From: Gonocerus acuteangulatus
Taxonomy: Eukaryota; Arthropoda; Insecta; Hemiptera; Coreidae
Assembly: GCA_946811695.1 (NCBI GenBank)
Contig: OX328132.1
Coordinates: forward strand, 59,450,449 to 59,514,448
Direction of reading: 5' to 3'
DNA length: 64,000 bases
In this document: positions 1 to 12,454 of the stretch, piece by piece
Layout of the letters: each line of letters starts with the position of its first letter
How positions within the stretch are numbered: the first letter of the stretch is position 1
Notes under the pieces: generated by a model
The model's input: the letters and a program-made list of their open reading frames with translations, nothing else
Databases searched by the model: none
What the model was told of the DNA's origin: nothing
Program-made: the position numbers and the translations under genes

Positions 1-19
1 TAAAGTTTCACACGAGATA

Positions 20-1190
20 GTTGTTGGAAATCAATATTCATGTTTGGTTAGGTGCTAGCACAAAATGTTTAACAACCCTCGGCAGAAAATAATAATGGTT
101 AAATCGTTTTCGTAAAATAATCGCATCGGTAATTGAAGCCTTCATTTTTTTGGCCGTGCACACATACGGCCGAGTTCGGCGATGAAATTTGTAGAACAGC
201 AACTACAAATCAAGGACTTTTAGGTAAAACTATGAAAAGAGGATAGCTAAGTACCGTTTTTTTTTTCTACACCAAATATTATTTTTTTATATTTCTTTTT
301 TATTTACAGAAATATTACAGTCTACAATCATGTGTATTATGTAATCTGATATGGGTAGCTTGACCACGCCTCAGGTGTCCCCAGTTGTCAGCCAAATACC
401 TTCCTTGTTAGGAGGGATTCTAGGATGACCCGGAGTTACCTTACGCCATCCAACCACACCCTGCGACTTGCAGGAAGGATTGCAGGCGAATGAGACGTGG
501 CCTTTGATACCATGAGGAGAGAAAATATCCATCGATATCGCTCTCAATTATTATAATTTCACTGATTTTTGATCACTCCACGACACTTCACTGCCTAAGT
601 AGATCCCGGGGCCACTTTCTATTAAGACGTCTTGGTGAGGAGGAAGGATGATTGGTGCTGGATAAGGATTGGGCTGAAGGATTAGGATGGTTGATCAATT
701 TACTATTTACGATCAATTTACAATTTACTATTACGCCAAATAAACTAAGGATAATTGAGTTTCATTACAGATATCTTCACAACCTACATGCACCAAGTTC
801 GTGGTACATTTTGGCAAAAAAGAAAATTCCTTTAAAAGCTACATTTACTTCCTGAAGTGAGACTTCCTGGGTAATATCAATTTTTCAGGAATAATAAAAG
901 TGGATAAAATATTGTTTTACTTTTCACTAAAATCAGGACGGTGATAACCTTTGACGTTCTTCGTCCTTAAACCCTATCAATACATACATTTTCACTAAAA
1001 CTGTGAAATTCTTACTCAGTGAGAAAACGGTTAACCAGAAGGTGTTTTGTGATCAGAACTATTGAAAAATTGAAAAGCAATATTAGAGCACTATTCTACA
1101 ACTAATTAGGTATAAAAAAATGTAAGTTCAAAAGCGATTAAACACCATCGATTTTGAGGGTTTTTCCTTCTCGGCACCACTGTGCGGTAT
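20..1190. repeat. Dispersed repeat family F, copy 1 (interrupted)
   Basis: This stretch is similar, in the same orientation, to 32,560-33,150. Shared blocks include a segment around 'cggccgagt-cggcgatgaaa' and another around 'ggataattgagtt'. Relative to the second copy it carries about 470 extra bases between roughly 269 and 734. No coding potential is recognisable; the short open frames here match nothing that I know. It is probably a degraded DNA transposon or other interspersed repeat, but no termini are visible. Confidence 0.6.
269..734. mobile_element. Unclassified insertion inside family F copy 1
   Basis: This segment interrupts the alignment between the family F copies at 20-1190 and 32,560-33,150: flanking sequence continues on both sides in the other copy without it. 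It is less AT-rich in its middle (about 350-480, with 'ccacgcctcaggtgtcccc'). It could be a SINE or a LINE 3' fragment. I see no A/B box pair and no clear target duplication, so the class is open. Confidence 0.35.
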
Positions 1191-1562
1191 TTAATTGGAA
1201 TCTACATGGTCCATCACAGAGGAGAAGGAACACTTAAACTGATAAAATACTTTCACGGTATTCCGTGTTCAGGATGTTAGAATATTAACTAATAAAAAAA
1301 AAATAACTGAGCTGCCATCCCATCGCCATGCTGTACGGTTTTCTGCTTTATACCCGGCCCGCTTGTGAAGGAGAATGTCACCCTCGCTAAGTCATGCTCA
1401 AACCTTTCATCGCTTTACGACGGGGAAGGTTTTCGTTATTATTAGTAATGAGTAACCCCGTAAAAAAACGACCAAAACTGATTAAATTTGGAACAAGAAT
1501 ACTTGCTTCTAGGTATATTTTCTATTCATATTTTGGTGTGGGTAATCGTCTATCTAACAAGG

Positions 1563-3371
1563 GGAGTATACAGCGATGGGGTCACCGATCTGTACCAATT
1601 TGTTTCTGGTGATTCTACATCGAAAACTAGTCGACACGTGTCCAAGCGTTTCGTCCAATGCGCCTTAGGAGCCGAGAAATAAAACAAAATATGTTGAAAG
1701 TGCTTTATTTTTTATATCGAGTTTAGAAAATGATATCGACATGATTCTTTCACCAATTCATTTGTTATTTAGAGTAGATTAAAAGAAAAATATAATCGTT
1801 AAACAATAATTTATATTTCGTCAAATATATTCAAAAATATACTTACGTTTTCAAGTAAACGAGTATTATACATTTTTTTACACCAAAAGTAATAGCAGAT
1901 TTGAAATCAGCACCCCAAGGAACCCTAATGTGGTGAATATTATTGAAAACAAAAAATAATGATTTTTCCCAGTCTAGAAGAGACTAAAAATTTGTAAGCG
2001 AAAAAGTAACCAGACGTTTTGAAATTCAATATCTCCCCTTGAGATAATCCGATTTTTTATTGTATTATCTCAAAAGGTACTTGCAAAAAATGGTTCTCAA
2101 AATAAAAATAAAATGTAAACTTTTTTGCATATAACTTCAATCCCAGAGCACGTAGAAACACCCTGATTGGTGGGAAATGTGTCACATTAGGGCCTTTATC
2201 GACCCTCCAAGTTTGGTTTGAATCGGGTAAATATTCTTTGAAATATGGCCGGATTGTTGAATCTTTAACAAAATTTTAAGGGTCCCCCTTAGCGAAATTG
2301 AAAATACACGTTTTTATATTTTTGTAATTTTCCCAAAATTTGAATTTAGGTGTTTTTCAATGTGCTAAAAACGAATCCGAGTCCGTTTTTAAATAAAAAA
2401 TTGTTTTACAAACTCGACTCTTTAGAAATCATTAAATATTCCATATACCTGCATTTAAAAAGTTATCGATTATAAAAAAAAAATTGATTTAAAAACGGAT
2501 GTCAGATTCGTTTTTAGCACATTGAAACCCCCCTAAATTCAAATTTTGGGAAAATTACAAAACTATAAAAAAATGTATTTTAAATTTCGCTAAGGGGGGA
2601 CCCTTAAAATTTTATTAAAGATTCAACAATCCGGCCATATTTTATAGAATATTTACCCGATTCAAACCTGGAGGGTCGATAAAGGCCCTAATGTGACACA
2701 TTTCCCTCCAATCAGGGTGTTTCTACGTGCTCTGGGATTGAAGTTATATGCAAAAAAGTTTACATTTTATTTTTATTTTGAGAACCATTTTTTGCAAGTA
2801 CCTTTTGAGATAATACAATAGTCATTTATATGGTTAGAAAAAGGAGTCTTTCTTCTTTTGAAAGATTTCAATGACGTAAAAATCGGATTATCTCAAGGGG
2901 AGATATTGAATTTCAAAACGTCTGGTTACTTTTTCGCTTACAAATTTTTAGTCTCTTCTAGACTGGGAAAAATCATTATTTTTTGTTTTCAATAATATTC
3001 ACCACATTAGGGTTTCTTGGGGTGCTGATTCCAAATCTGCTATTTTTTTGGTGTAAAAAAATGTATAATACTAGTTTACTTGAAAACGTAAGCATATTTT
3101 TGAATATATTTGACGAAATATAAATTATTGTTTAACGATTATATTTTTCTTTTAATCTACTCTAAAAAACAAATGAATTGGTGAAAGAATCATGTCGATA
3201 TCATTTTCTAAACTCGATATAAAAAATAAAGCACTTTCAACATATTTTGTTTTATTTCTCGGCTCCTAAGGCGCATTGGACGGAACGCTCGGACACATGT
3301 CGACTATTTTTCGATGTAGAATCACCAGAAAAAAATTGGTCCAGATCGGTGACCCCATCGCTGTATACTTA
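1563..3371. mobile_element. 1.8 kb foldback element (two ~0.85 kb inverted arms)
   Basis: The left arm (about 1563-2400) reappears as its reverse complement at about 2495-3371. The outer ends read AGTATACAGCGATGGGGTCA and its inverse, and the arms stay similar to near the centre at about 2440-2480. No open frame of note lies inside, so this is a non-autonomous foldback or MITE-like element. No certain target duplication flanks it. A decayed relative lies at 14,275-14,810. Confidence 0.75.
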
Positions 3372-4043
3372 AGATATAGTTTGTACAGTTTTTGTCAAGA
3401 TAACAAACTATCGAAAATAAAAATGACGTATTTTTTGTAGTTTTTTACCGCGTATCATATCTTCTTCCTTAAGCATTTTTACAGCCTTTGATCAATTATA
3501 TAAGAATCAGGGATAACATTAGAGTTCCAGTGAGTCGGACTTACTTTTCTTTTTACAGGGTTATATGTACTATCAATCGATACAGTCGCATATTGCTAAT
3601 AGACACATTAAACTCATTTTAGCGTTAAAAATCGCGGTTTTCATTGAGATTTCGTGCCAGGAATTATTAAAATTTGTTTAACTTTAATCCTTGTTATTTG
3701 TTAAACAAAGGAATTTATAAATCTTAACATATAATAAAAATGTAACGGATCGCTGCCTGTACATTCAAAATATATATGAATTTTTGTCTGTTTGTCTGTG
3801 CGTTTTTGCAGGCTAATCTCAGAAACGGTTTATTCTATTTAAATGCGGTTTGCACTAATATACTGTGGCAAGCTTCACTTAACATTAAGTGTTTAATTTC
3901 AATCGGTTCATAAATAAAAAAGTTATGCCAATGTAAAGAATCACGTCGAACGATAGTTTGATAAACTATCTATATCTATCTATTCTTTCTTCTATATCTT
4001 CTATCTATCTATATTAAAATAACTGTTTATCATATTATATTAA
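3372..4043. other. Non-coding, with a Helitron/Helentron-like non-coding block
   Basis: No coding sequence is recognised. The part at about 3775-3920, with 'tttgtctgtttgtctgtgcg' followed by 'gctaatctcagaaacgg', resembles conserved non-coding blocks of insect Helitron/Helentron-type elements. It lies just upstream of a Helitron helicase remnant. That link rests on motif memory and position only. Confidence 0.35.
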
Positions 4044-4255
4044 AATACGTCCAGTTTTTAGTGAGGCTATGTTTCGCGATGACAATTAATGAAGCCCAAA
4101 GTCAGACGCTAAAAGTTGTGGGTGTGGATCTAAGTATTAGCTGTTTTGCGCACGGTCAGCTTTATGTGGCTCTGTCACATGTTAGGAATCCTAGCTGCCT
4201 GTATGCTTTGATCCCGATGGCTATACGTCTAATATCGTGTATAGAGAAGCATTAA
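4044..4255 (+). pseudogene. Helitron Rep/helicase, C-terminal remnant
   Basis: The translation contains LCFAMTINEAQSQT and a later GQLYVALSHVR block. These are the C-terminal motifs of Pif1-like helicases in the Rep/Hel protein of Helitrons, which unwinds DNA during rolling-circle transposition. The open frame extends upstream of the first ATG (4061) to about 4044. Near 4214 the frame shifts: the expected ending (DGYTSNIVYREAL, then stop at 4255) is in another frame. Only about 70 residues of a protein normally well over 1,000 residues long remain, with no Rep domain or other helicase motifs, so this is a dead fragment. A second fragment lies at 23,498-23,710. Confidence 0.8.
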
Positions 4256-5817
4256 TATAAAGTCGATTTTTTTAAATACCCCAAACGACGGTGTTTGTAA
4301 TCCAAAATAAACCATAAGATATACCCAAAAATGTCGCCGAAAGTCACTATTCGACGCCTCTTCGGGAGAACTATATATAAAAATTAGGAAACAATTGATT
4401 TATCAGAAATATATTCACCACTAAGAATGTGTCGATAAACATTTTTTACAATTTTTTGTTTCCCTGCTAAAAAAATTGTTTTATATCACTTGTGTCTTTT
4501 GTTCTTTAATTAGCACTAAAAGAAAAAAAAACAAAGATGTTTTGATATGAAGCACATCACTATTGGAGTAAATACCTCAAGAAATTGGTAGCTTCAAGAG
4601 CATCCCTTGGGAAAGGGTGTGACTAGAATCAACTTGGTCATCTTAGGTATGTAAGAAATTACAGCATTAACCTAAGATTACTATCTTAAGTTAATGGGTA
4701 ATACTACATTGTGCGGTAAAAATCAAAGCAATTTTCTTGAATTCATAAATAACAAATTAATCAATATGTTTTAATTCTGTATATCAAACGTTTTACACAG
4801 GATGTTAAAGTATCCAAAAAAATAAAAAGTTTCAATTCTTCGAAAAAAAAAATTCGACGCTGGGTCTGGCGAACGGAAACCCTCTTTTTTCACGGGCGAT
4901 AGTCTGCAGGCGGCAATTTTTAATCTAAATGAAAAACTAAAATTATTTCGAAAGAAGAATTTTAAATCTAGTAAAGCAAGTAGGATTAATAAGAAATATT
5001 AATTTTTTCGAAAATGGTAAACAATTATTCTTTTTCTATTAAAAAATCCGTCAAAAATCAGTCATAAAATCGTTATAATTCAGTGAATCGAAAAACATCC
5101 CACGTATTTTGCTAGCAAATATCATTAGGAAGCTGCAGTTAAAATTTGAAGTTGATCGGATAAAAATTGAAGACGCCAGAGTATCGCCCGATTTGAAAAA
5201 CATAGTTTTGAGAAAACGACTTTAAAGTTTAATTAACTGTTCATTTTTTCCTATTTAATTTTTTTTTCATACTTTCTTGTAATAAAGATTAAAAAAGTAG
5301 GTTTTAATTTTGAAATATATTGAAGGAGGACAAAAAACGGGAAAAAAGGAACCGATCGAAGCTCGCTCAAAAAATTATCTGCAATTCTGCATCGCGCTCA
5401 CTCGGCATCGGGATTTCACTCGGAATATCTTATATTTTCCCCTTTTAAAACTTTTTTCTTCACATAAACACTCTTGGATATTAGTTTTGATTAGTTAAGG
5501 AAGACTTTTAGCCTAAAAAACGTTACAAGTATTACCCCTTAAGGCTGTAATTTGTTACTTGTTTTCCTAAAGTGGGTCATGTGGTCTTGTGAATTGGTTT
5601 AGACATTCTGCCACTACAAAATTACAAGACATTTTGTTATGCAATTTGCGATAGTACGAGCTCAGCTGGAGAAAATTGTGCTTAAAGTTTCAAATGTGTT
5701 GGTTTAGTCCCATTGAAGAAGTTAATTACTTTTCCCATATTTTTAATATGAATATGGCAGTAAAGTGAATTGTTTATGTATCGAAAGTGCTAACCTTAAA
5801 TGTTAAAATTAAATGAT
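4256..5817. other. No recognisable feature (AT-rich non-coding)
   Basis: I see no recognisable gene, RNA or repeat boundary. The one open frame near 5310-5498 has no familiar motif and ordinary AT-rich composition. Confidence 0.4.
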
Positions 5818-5904
5818 GCAGGGTTACTGGTAAGTCGACCCACATCCATCGCGAATTGATAGTATTTAAGACCTTGAGAATAAACTATTTTTAAAATAAG
5901 ACTA

Positions 5905-6080
5905 TGGGTGGTCTAGTGGCTAGCGCCTTAGATTCATAAGCGGGAGATGGTGGGTTCGATCCCCACCAGCGAAAGGAATTTTCTCATCTTAGGGCTCGCT
6001 GAGAAAATTCCTGGCTGCACCCTGGATGTCGGCGCTAATGGCCGAGATTTGTCGATGCGCCGTTAAAAAAAAAAAAAAAA
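5905..6080 (+). mobile_element. tRNA-derived SINE, family 1
   Basis: The head contains an A-box-like 'tggtctagtggctagcgcc' and a B box 'gggttcgatcccc', the internal RNA polymerase III promoter of tRNA-derived SINEs. A tRNA-unrelated body follows ('ggatgtcggcgctaatggcc', 'gatgcgccgtt') and an A-rich tail at 6064-6080. Copies or tails recur at 38,655-38,880 (minus), 16,011-16,097 and 60,712-60,785, which shows a real family. It needs LINE enzymes to move. Confidence 0.8.
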
Positions 6081-6629
6081 TAAATAAAACTATGAAGTTT
6101 CTATGAGACAACGGATGGTATGAAACAATAAATAAAATTTACATTATTTCTTCCAAAACCTGTAACTTCAACTCTATCTCTCTTTAAAATAAGTAGCTAT
6201 TCCTGCAAGTTACACTAAAACCATTACTGTTTATTAGGCTACATTAAAAAGTTCTATAGTCAGTTAAAATGTTTATAATTCTTAGAAAAAACGTGTGACA
6301 AACAGATAAGTTGCTCTTGACACAATAAAATATCCTTTATGATTTGGCCGCCGCCTTATTTCGGTTTGACATACCATCCGTGGACTCGTAAAAATTTGAT
6401 ATTTGATTTATTTGATAATGCTGATTTTTTACATAGAGAAAAATAAACTGTTTCATTTTTATAAAAAGTAATATTATGTGTACAAATAAAGGTTTATTAT
6501 TATTATTATAGTGTATTTTGAATGTTTTAAATAAAAAACAAACTTTCAACTCAAATGCTAAAAATTAAAAAAATATCCAAAACCTAAACAACAGTGATTT
6601 TGTTTTTTTAAAAAACAAAAATATTATTT

Positions 6630-6715
6630 ATTTAAATCGGGAATCGCACCCACGACCTTTGGCACGGAGTGTTAAGTGTTCACGCCTTAACACTCACGGC
6701 CACTGTGCCTCCTAA
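6630..6715 (-). mobile_element. tRNA-Ser-like SINE head remnant, family 3
   Basis: On the minus strand, an A-box region 'gtggccgtgagtgttaaggcg' sits about 50 bases before a B-box-like 'gtgggtgcgattccc'. The wide spacing, with a long variable-arm-like insert, resembles tRNA-Ser or tRNA-Leu. A similar copy lies at 52,925-53,020. The acceptor stem is not intact, so a working tRNA gene is unlikely. Confidence 0.55.
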
Positions 6716-6832
6716 AATATTAAATATCTTAAAATTTTTGGATAAGGCACTATAGGCTAAAAATTGTTTGTTTTGACCAAAGCTATCAGCTCGCGATGGA
6801 TGTGGGTTGACTTACCAGTAACCCTGTATATA

Positions 6833-7970
6833 TAATGTTTCCACCAAAAATATCAAAAAGACTTTAGTTTCCAAGCTTTCTAAATGAAGGGATAAGCATT
6901 GTATAAAAACCGACAGAAATGAGGCAGTTTCCGCGAGTTTTGTTTTTCGTTTGTGATTTTTGTAATTCGCAAGGCGTTAGAGCATTGATAGTAAATGGTC
7001 TAATTGTTGTAGATCTGCCCTTTTGATGATGCGCGGAGTGATGGGAGGGGTGGAAACCTCGTGGAGGGGGGAGTGTTTTCCCCCCAACTCCTCTGCCACC
7101 ATCCTCCTAGCCAGAGACAGAGTATCAACTAACTCCGACCAGGCATCATCAAGCAAGAGTCACCAGTCGCTGGATAGTCACCACATAGTCACCCAGTCCG
7201 ATATCTCCATACTTAGGTAGGAAATAACTGTACCTTTATACTTGTTCCTGTACTTGTTGAATGTATTTCCGGAAATAACGTTACGAATGGACGCGGTACT
7301 CGACTACTGATTGTGGCACGAAGAAATTTACTGATTTTGGGAAAACCAAAATTTTTTTTCGGTTTCTTTGGTAGGCATTTTCATAAGCATTCTTCATTAC
7401 CTTTTTTTTTCTCTATCTCTCTCTATGAATTATTGTGGGATTTCTTCCCTCCCTGACGTTTGCCAGTTCGTAAGAGTCGGTGTATTACAAACTCTTATCA
7501 TTGTTAATGCCACTTATCTAAGCAAATACAGTTTACTTTTAAAACCATTTAAGAAAGGTAGGAAGAGTGAGATCGCCCGCCCTATCAAAATTTAAATAGT
7601 GACCTGTTTGTTAGAATTTTATTAGGCTTTCGAATGATTACTGTGTTAACTGTTTTTGAGATATTTAAGAAAACGTCCAAGAAGTTCAAAACTGCTAGTA
7701 TGTAACAGTATATTTCGAATTTATTGACGGAAATAACATTATAAGGAATAAGTTAAAAGACTACTGATTTTGATACGAGGCATAGGATATACCGGGTAAT
7801 GTTTTACAAATGGAAGATTTCATTAAGGATTTACAAATAAAAATTGTTATAGGCATTTTCATATATATAAATATTTTTATCACATTCCTAAGGAACGTTA
7901 AGAACATTTTCCATACATTGAGGTAGTATTTGAAACTGAAAATTACACCCCCGTTAAAATGTCTCCATCT
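6833..7970. other. No recognisable feature
   Basis: This is AT-rich sequence with a slightly G-rich patch near 7020-7090. Open frames of 65-75 residues (7023-7220, 7368-7595) carry no motif I recognise and look like chance. Confidence 0.35.
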
Positions 7971-7988
7971 CTCTCTCTCTCTCTCTCT

Positions 7989-8042
<54 letters not shown>
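7968..8042. repeat. (CT)n-(TA)n compound microsatellite
   Basis: A run of CT dinucleotides (about 7972-7989) passes into about 25 TA dinucleotides. The long open frames on both strands across it are artefacts of the repeat. Confidence 0.95.
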
Positions 8043-8044
<2 letters not shown>

Positions 8045-8532
8045 GGTCTCTTAACACGTTAGTCGTTACAATGTTTGTTCTTTTGCCACGAAACGTAGTA
8101 TACAGCATCGCCCCTAACAAACGATTGGATGAGTTCGTTAACCTGCAAAATTGGACCATCTTTAGGCGGGGTTTACTCCGAATACAAATTCATAATATGC
8201 CCCTAACGATCCAGATTGTTGTTATATTTCAACGAAGCTCTGTATACTGGTCAATCAAAGGAGAATGATCTATTGTAAAAACAAGCAAAATTGATTGTTA
8301 TGCTTCCTTTGGCGGAACTGAGTGGATCTATTGCCCAATTAATGAGAAACGTATGTTGTAAAAATTTTTTAAAATCGGTCCATTAGAGGTTGAGATTTAC
8401 TTCGAAACAAAAAAATTAAAAAAATACATTAGTAAATAGGAAATGAATAATTGGGTTGGGTGTTCTTGATAAATATAAAAGGGCAAAACTATTTTTATGT
8501 ATTTTGTATTTATAGTAATCATATTAATGAGG

Positions 8533-8790
8533 ACTGTGCTTAGTTACCTCCTGAGGAGCGTGCTTAGTTACCTCCTGAGGAGCGTGCTTAGTTACCTCCT
8601 GAGGACTGTGCTTAGTTACCTCCTGAGGAGTGTGCTTAGTAACCTCCTGGGGAGTGTGCTTAGTTACCTCCTGAGGAGTGTGCTTAGTTACCTCCTGAGG
8701 AGTGTGCTTAGTTACCTCCTGAAGAGTGTGCTTAGTAACCTCCTGAGGAGTGTGCTTAGTTACCTCCTGAGGAGTGTGCTTAGTTATGCA
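8533..8790. repeat. 24 bp minisatellite (~10.5 copies)
   Basis: The unit 'tgcttagttacctcctgagg' plus four more bases repeats about every 24 bases with a few substitutions (agcg/actg/agtg endings, tacc/aacc). Because 24 is a multiple of 3, it creates a long open frame of repeated VLSYLLRS. No start context or other evidence suggests a real protein. Confidence 0.9.
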
Positions 8791-8802
8791 GCTTCAGGAT
8801 GA

Positions 8803-9318
8803 TGGGCTTTCTTTTGTTTTCTCCTTGAGATTTTGTCGGACGTCTGCAGCTCCTGAGATATTTTTAGTTCCATTATTGCTAAACAAATTTTCATTTCTAT
8901 TTCAACTTAATGGGGATGATAAAAAAAATGGTTTTTACTTTCACCTAATTTTTCGAGCTAATTTTTAGACTGGTACAGATAACTCGATTTATAATAATTA
9001 ATATTTATCAATTTTTCATCATTGTTTTTTACGTTGCACCGGCTTACATTACCATTATCACATATGCTATCCACTTCAGGCTGGATTCCAACCTGCATCC
9101 TCTCAGTACAGTAAATATTTTTTCGATTTTCAAGTTTTACAAGTTTAGTAATTTTATTTATTTTCTCACATTTTATTTATTTTTCTATAAAACCATTCAT
9201 ATATTCACTGTATTTACAAGATTTTTTTCAAATTTATTTATGATCATCCAAGGCAATTCGCCCTATATATTTACCAAAGCAATAATACACATACGGTTAT
9301 ATTTATTAATACATATAT
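8803..9318. other. No recognisable feature
   Basis: AT-rich non-coding sequence without motifs that I can identify. Confidence 0.35.
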
Positions 9319-9410
9319 ACAGTTCTATGAATATTAATTATAATATATTACGTATAAATCCAATACAGTTCTATGAATATTAATTATAATATATTACGTA
9401 TAAATCCAAT
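9319..9410. repeat. 46 bp tandem duplication
   Basis: A 46 bp unit starting 'acagttctatgaatattaat' occurs twice in direct succession (9319 and 9365) with no visible difference, so it is recent. Confidence 0.9.
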
Positions 9411-9775
9411 TATACAATTAATCAATTTTATATTAAAAAAAACAAAGAACTATAAATAAACACCGATCAATAAGAGCATTCTATAAAAAATTTAACAGCG
9501 GACTTGCTATAAAAATCTCATTTGCATGTTGTTATGATGTAATCAAATTCGTGAAAAAAATGTACAATTTTATGTAAAAATAATAATATTTTAGCTCTAT
9601 ATTATCGCAATTACGTATTCTGCTCGCCGGGTTATGTTATTAATGCAGGCATTTGTTTATTGTTTTTTTTTTTATGATCCGTATTTTCTATCGTCATTAG
9701 TGATGGGTGTTTCATAACATGATGTAACAGCGATTTTTTCTTCCGGCCCACAAATGGCATTCGAATCAGTATCTT

Positions 9776-10185
9776 TTATATGGTAATACAGTACTCTAGC
9801 CACCTAGCGGGAGACAAGAATTGTTTTTAGTTTTTATATGGTAATACAGTACTCTAGCCACCTAGCGGGAGACAAGAATTGTTTTTAGTTTTTATATGGT
9901 AATACAGTACTCTAGCCACCTAGCGGGAGACAAGAATTGTTTTTAGTTTTTATATGGTAATACAGTACTCTAGTCACCTAGCGGGAGACAAGAATTGTTT
10001 TTAGTTTTTATATGGTAATACACTATTCTAACCACCTAGCGGGAGAAAAGAATTGTTTTTAGTTTTTATATGGCAATACAGTACTCTAGCCACCTAGCGG
10101 GAGACAAGAATTGTTTTTAGTTTTTATATGGTAATACAGTACTCTAGCCACCTAGCGGGAGACAAGAATTGTTTTTAGTTTTTAT
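9776..10185. repeat. 58 bp minisatellite (7 copies)
   Basis: A 58 bp unit containing 'ctagccacctagcgggagac' and ending 'aagaattgtttttag' repeats seven times. Copies are nearly identical except for the fifth (cactattctaacc, gagaaaag), which has several changes. There are no spacers between copies, so it is not a CRISPR-like arrangement. Confidence 0.95.
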
Positions 10186-10842
10186 TTCCAGAACAGTGTT
10201 TGTTCTTTGGAAAATGCTCTCATTATTTTAGTCACATAACCAGCTTATTTCATTTATAATTCTTATTTTATTTTATTTTTTTTTTGGTTGGTGGCACTTC
10301 GATTTCTATTCCTTAATGTGAAATTGATCATAAAAATATTATTTTTACAGAAATTAAATATTTTTTTGAGAGAAGGACGGACATTTCGGAAAAAGGTAAA
10401 TTTGTCACCCGAATGTTGTTTAAATTAGTATAATGCTTAATAAACTAATCCGTTGTTTAAATATTTGCACATGTCCGGATTAACACTGATTTATGTTTGT
10501 TTGTGTGCTTGTGAGTGCTCATAAATAATCTCTAAAAATTATAAACAATTTATTCCTAGAAATAATTTTTAAAGCAGGAGTTTTAAAAATTCTCTTTATG
10601 TGTCAAGGATTTATATATATTTGAGGGCATTCTTTAACGCTCGTAATACTGAAAGGTAGGATTGAACTCTTCGAGCAGTTAAATAATATCCAAATTTTAC
10701 TTTGATGATTTATTATTCCTTTAAGAATAATTAATCTGTTTTTCTAATAGTAAGTCCTTACTTCTCTTAAATATATAGTAATTCTTAAATATTCAAATCT
10801 TCTCTGAGATTCTAGGAAGACGATTGGTGCATTCGAAATAAA
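10186..10842. other. No recognisable feature
   Basis: AT-rich intergenic-type sequence. Nothing with a motif was found. Confidence 0.35.
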
Positions 10843-11155
10843 AATTATTCAACTCTTTAATACACTCGAAAATCCCTTATTTCGTCTTTCGTAGTTATAT
10901 CACGACATTTTATCTAATAACTATGCAATTTGTTATAGCTATTTTGTAATTTTATTATTTAATCACATATTCAACCTTTGTTCTAAAGATCGAGTGAAAT
11001 TATTCAACTCTTTAATACACTCGAAAATCCCTTATTTCGACTTTCGTAGTTATATCACGACATTTTATCTAATAACTATAATATTTGTTATAGCTATTTT
11101 GTAATTTTACTATTTAATCACATATTCAACCTTTGTTCTAAAGATCGAGTGAAAT
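10843..11155. repeat. 155 bp direct duplication
   Basis: The segment beginning 'attattcaactctttaata' at 10,844 recurs at 10,999, a period of 155 bases, with only a few differences (for example 'tatgcaatttg' against 'tataatatttg'). It ends with 'aaagatcgagtgaaat' in both copies. Confidence 0.9.
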
Positions 11156-11929
11156 TTAAACCGAAATGAATATTTCACGAATTTGCTTCTTTTTGAAGAA
11201 TCTTATGAAACGCAGAAATGATTTTATGCTGTTCTACTGGTCATTTTGATGTCTGTGATATGCAATGTTGGACTATTTTTGTTTTTATCCGTGCATGGAT
11301 CATTGAGATTGTATGGTGTTTATTTGTCGTGTAAAAATATACTTTGTACACGATTTTTGCACCAAATGCTTCATTTAATTCCAATTAAACGGCACGTAAC
11401 TTAATAACTTCTTTGATTTTGTGAATAGTAGTTATAATATTTCTTTTGTGTCTTATTAGTAATAAATTTTAAATTTGAATTAAACATTTAAATATAAGAC
11501 CACACATGGTCATTGGAATTTTCTTTGCATTTATGTTTGCTGAGTAATTCAAGCACGTACAAATAAACATTCATAATATATCTTTACTATGATCCAATCA
11601 ACAGTAACCGTCAAACCCTGGCATAAAAAACGGAGCGCTAACTGTAAATAAATCTATTCAAGAACCTGCCTTAATTATATATAAGTTATTAAAATACAAA
11701 TTGTAATTAAATTGATCTAATGTCTGTATGTGATTATATTGTGGGTATTACAGACTGCTCTTGATCATAGAATATGAGTTATGCGCAATATTTTCACGTC
11801 GGTATCCCCAAAAGATTGTTTGCTTAATGAATTGCTACTGAGAGTGGAGCTTAAACACAAAAAATCCATATTTAATAACAAATTAATGATAATAGCAACA
11901 CAATATTATACGGAATATATTATTATTAA
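11156..11929. other. No recognisable feature
   Basis: AT-rich sequence with no supported gene. The open frame 11,781-12,044 runs into the hairpin repeat next to it and has no motif. Confidence 0.35.
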
Positions 11930-11931
11930 TA

Positions 11932-12091
11932 TTTATAGATCGTTCGGCGAACAACTATATTTAAAACCCAATATATATATATTATATATATTATATATAT
12001 ATATATTGGGTTTTAAATATAGTTGTTCGCCGAATGATCTATAAATATTATTATTAATATTTATAGATCATTCGGCGAAAAACTATATTTA

Positions 12092-12175
<84 letters not shown>

Positions 12176-12200
12176 TATATAGTGATATACCTATATATAT
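11932..12200. repeat. (TA)n hairpin repeat with duplicated arm
   Basis: The arm 'cgttcggcgaacaactatat' (11,941) is followed by TA repeats, then its inverse at about 12,008-12,050, then a third copy in the original orientation at 12,062-12,100 leading into about 35 TA dinucleotides (12,100-12,172). It looks like a foldback unit that duplicated around an expanding TA tract. Confidence 0.8.
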
Positions 12201-12454
12201 ATATATATATTAGAGAATTCAGATAGAAGCGGCCACTTATTCGCTTGAAAAACATTGTTATCTCAGGATATAATAATATGTACTATTTTTAATGTTGCAT
12301 ATTTAAGTACACTTTATTAGTAAGTTTTTAGTAGAAACACAAGTTCCTGCCTCTAAAACGAAGCATATATGCCTTCTTTGACTTCTTTTCAATGAAATAC
12401 CACGAAACAAATGTTTGGTTAGCTAGGAAGGGAAGGTTTTCTAGGAACCCTCGA

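Larger units (their letters stand above)
5818..6832. mobile_element. TIR/foldback element family D, copy 1, with nested SINEs
   Basis: The ends read CAGGGTTACTGGTAAGTCGA on the left and its near-perfect inverse on the right, followed on both sides by the inverted 'cccacatcc-tcgcga' block. The interior matches the copy at 17,186-17,806 (for example 'caacggatg' and 'cctgtaacttcaactct'). A SINE sits at 5905-6080 and another tRNA-like remnant at about 6630-6715. The CAGGG start would suit a hAT-type element, but I could not find a clean 8 bp duplication, so the superfamily is uncertain. No transposase is present. Confidence 0.65.

Noticed and set aside
7761..8268. Frames of 112 and 132 codons on both strands
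   Set aside because: Both cross the (CT)n-(TA)n microsatellite and exist only because the repeat lacks stops in those frames.
8497..8802. 101-codon repetitive frame (VLSYLLR repeats)
   Set aside because: Caused by a 24 bp minisatellite whose unit is a multiple of three; no homologue or gene context.
9776..10185. CRISPR-like array of 58 bp repeats
   Set aside because: Direct tandem copies with no variable spacers in eukaryotic DNA; a minisatellite.
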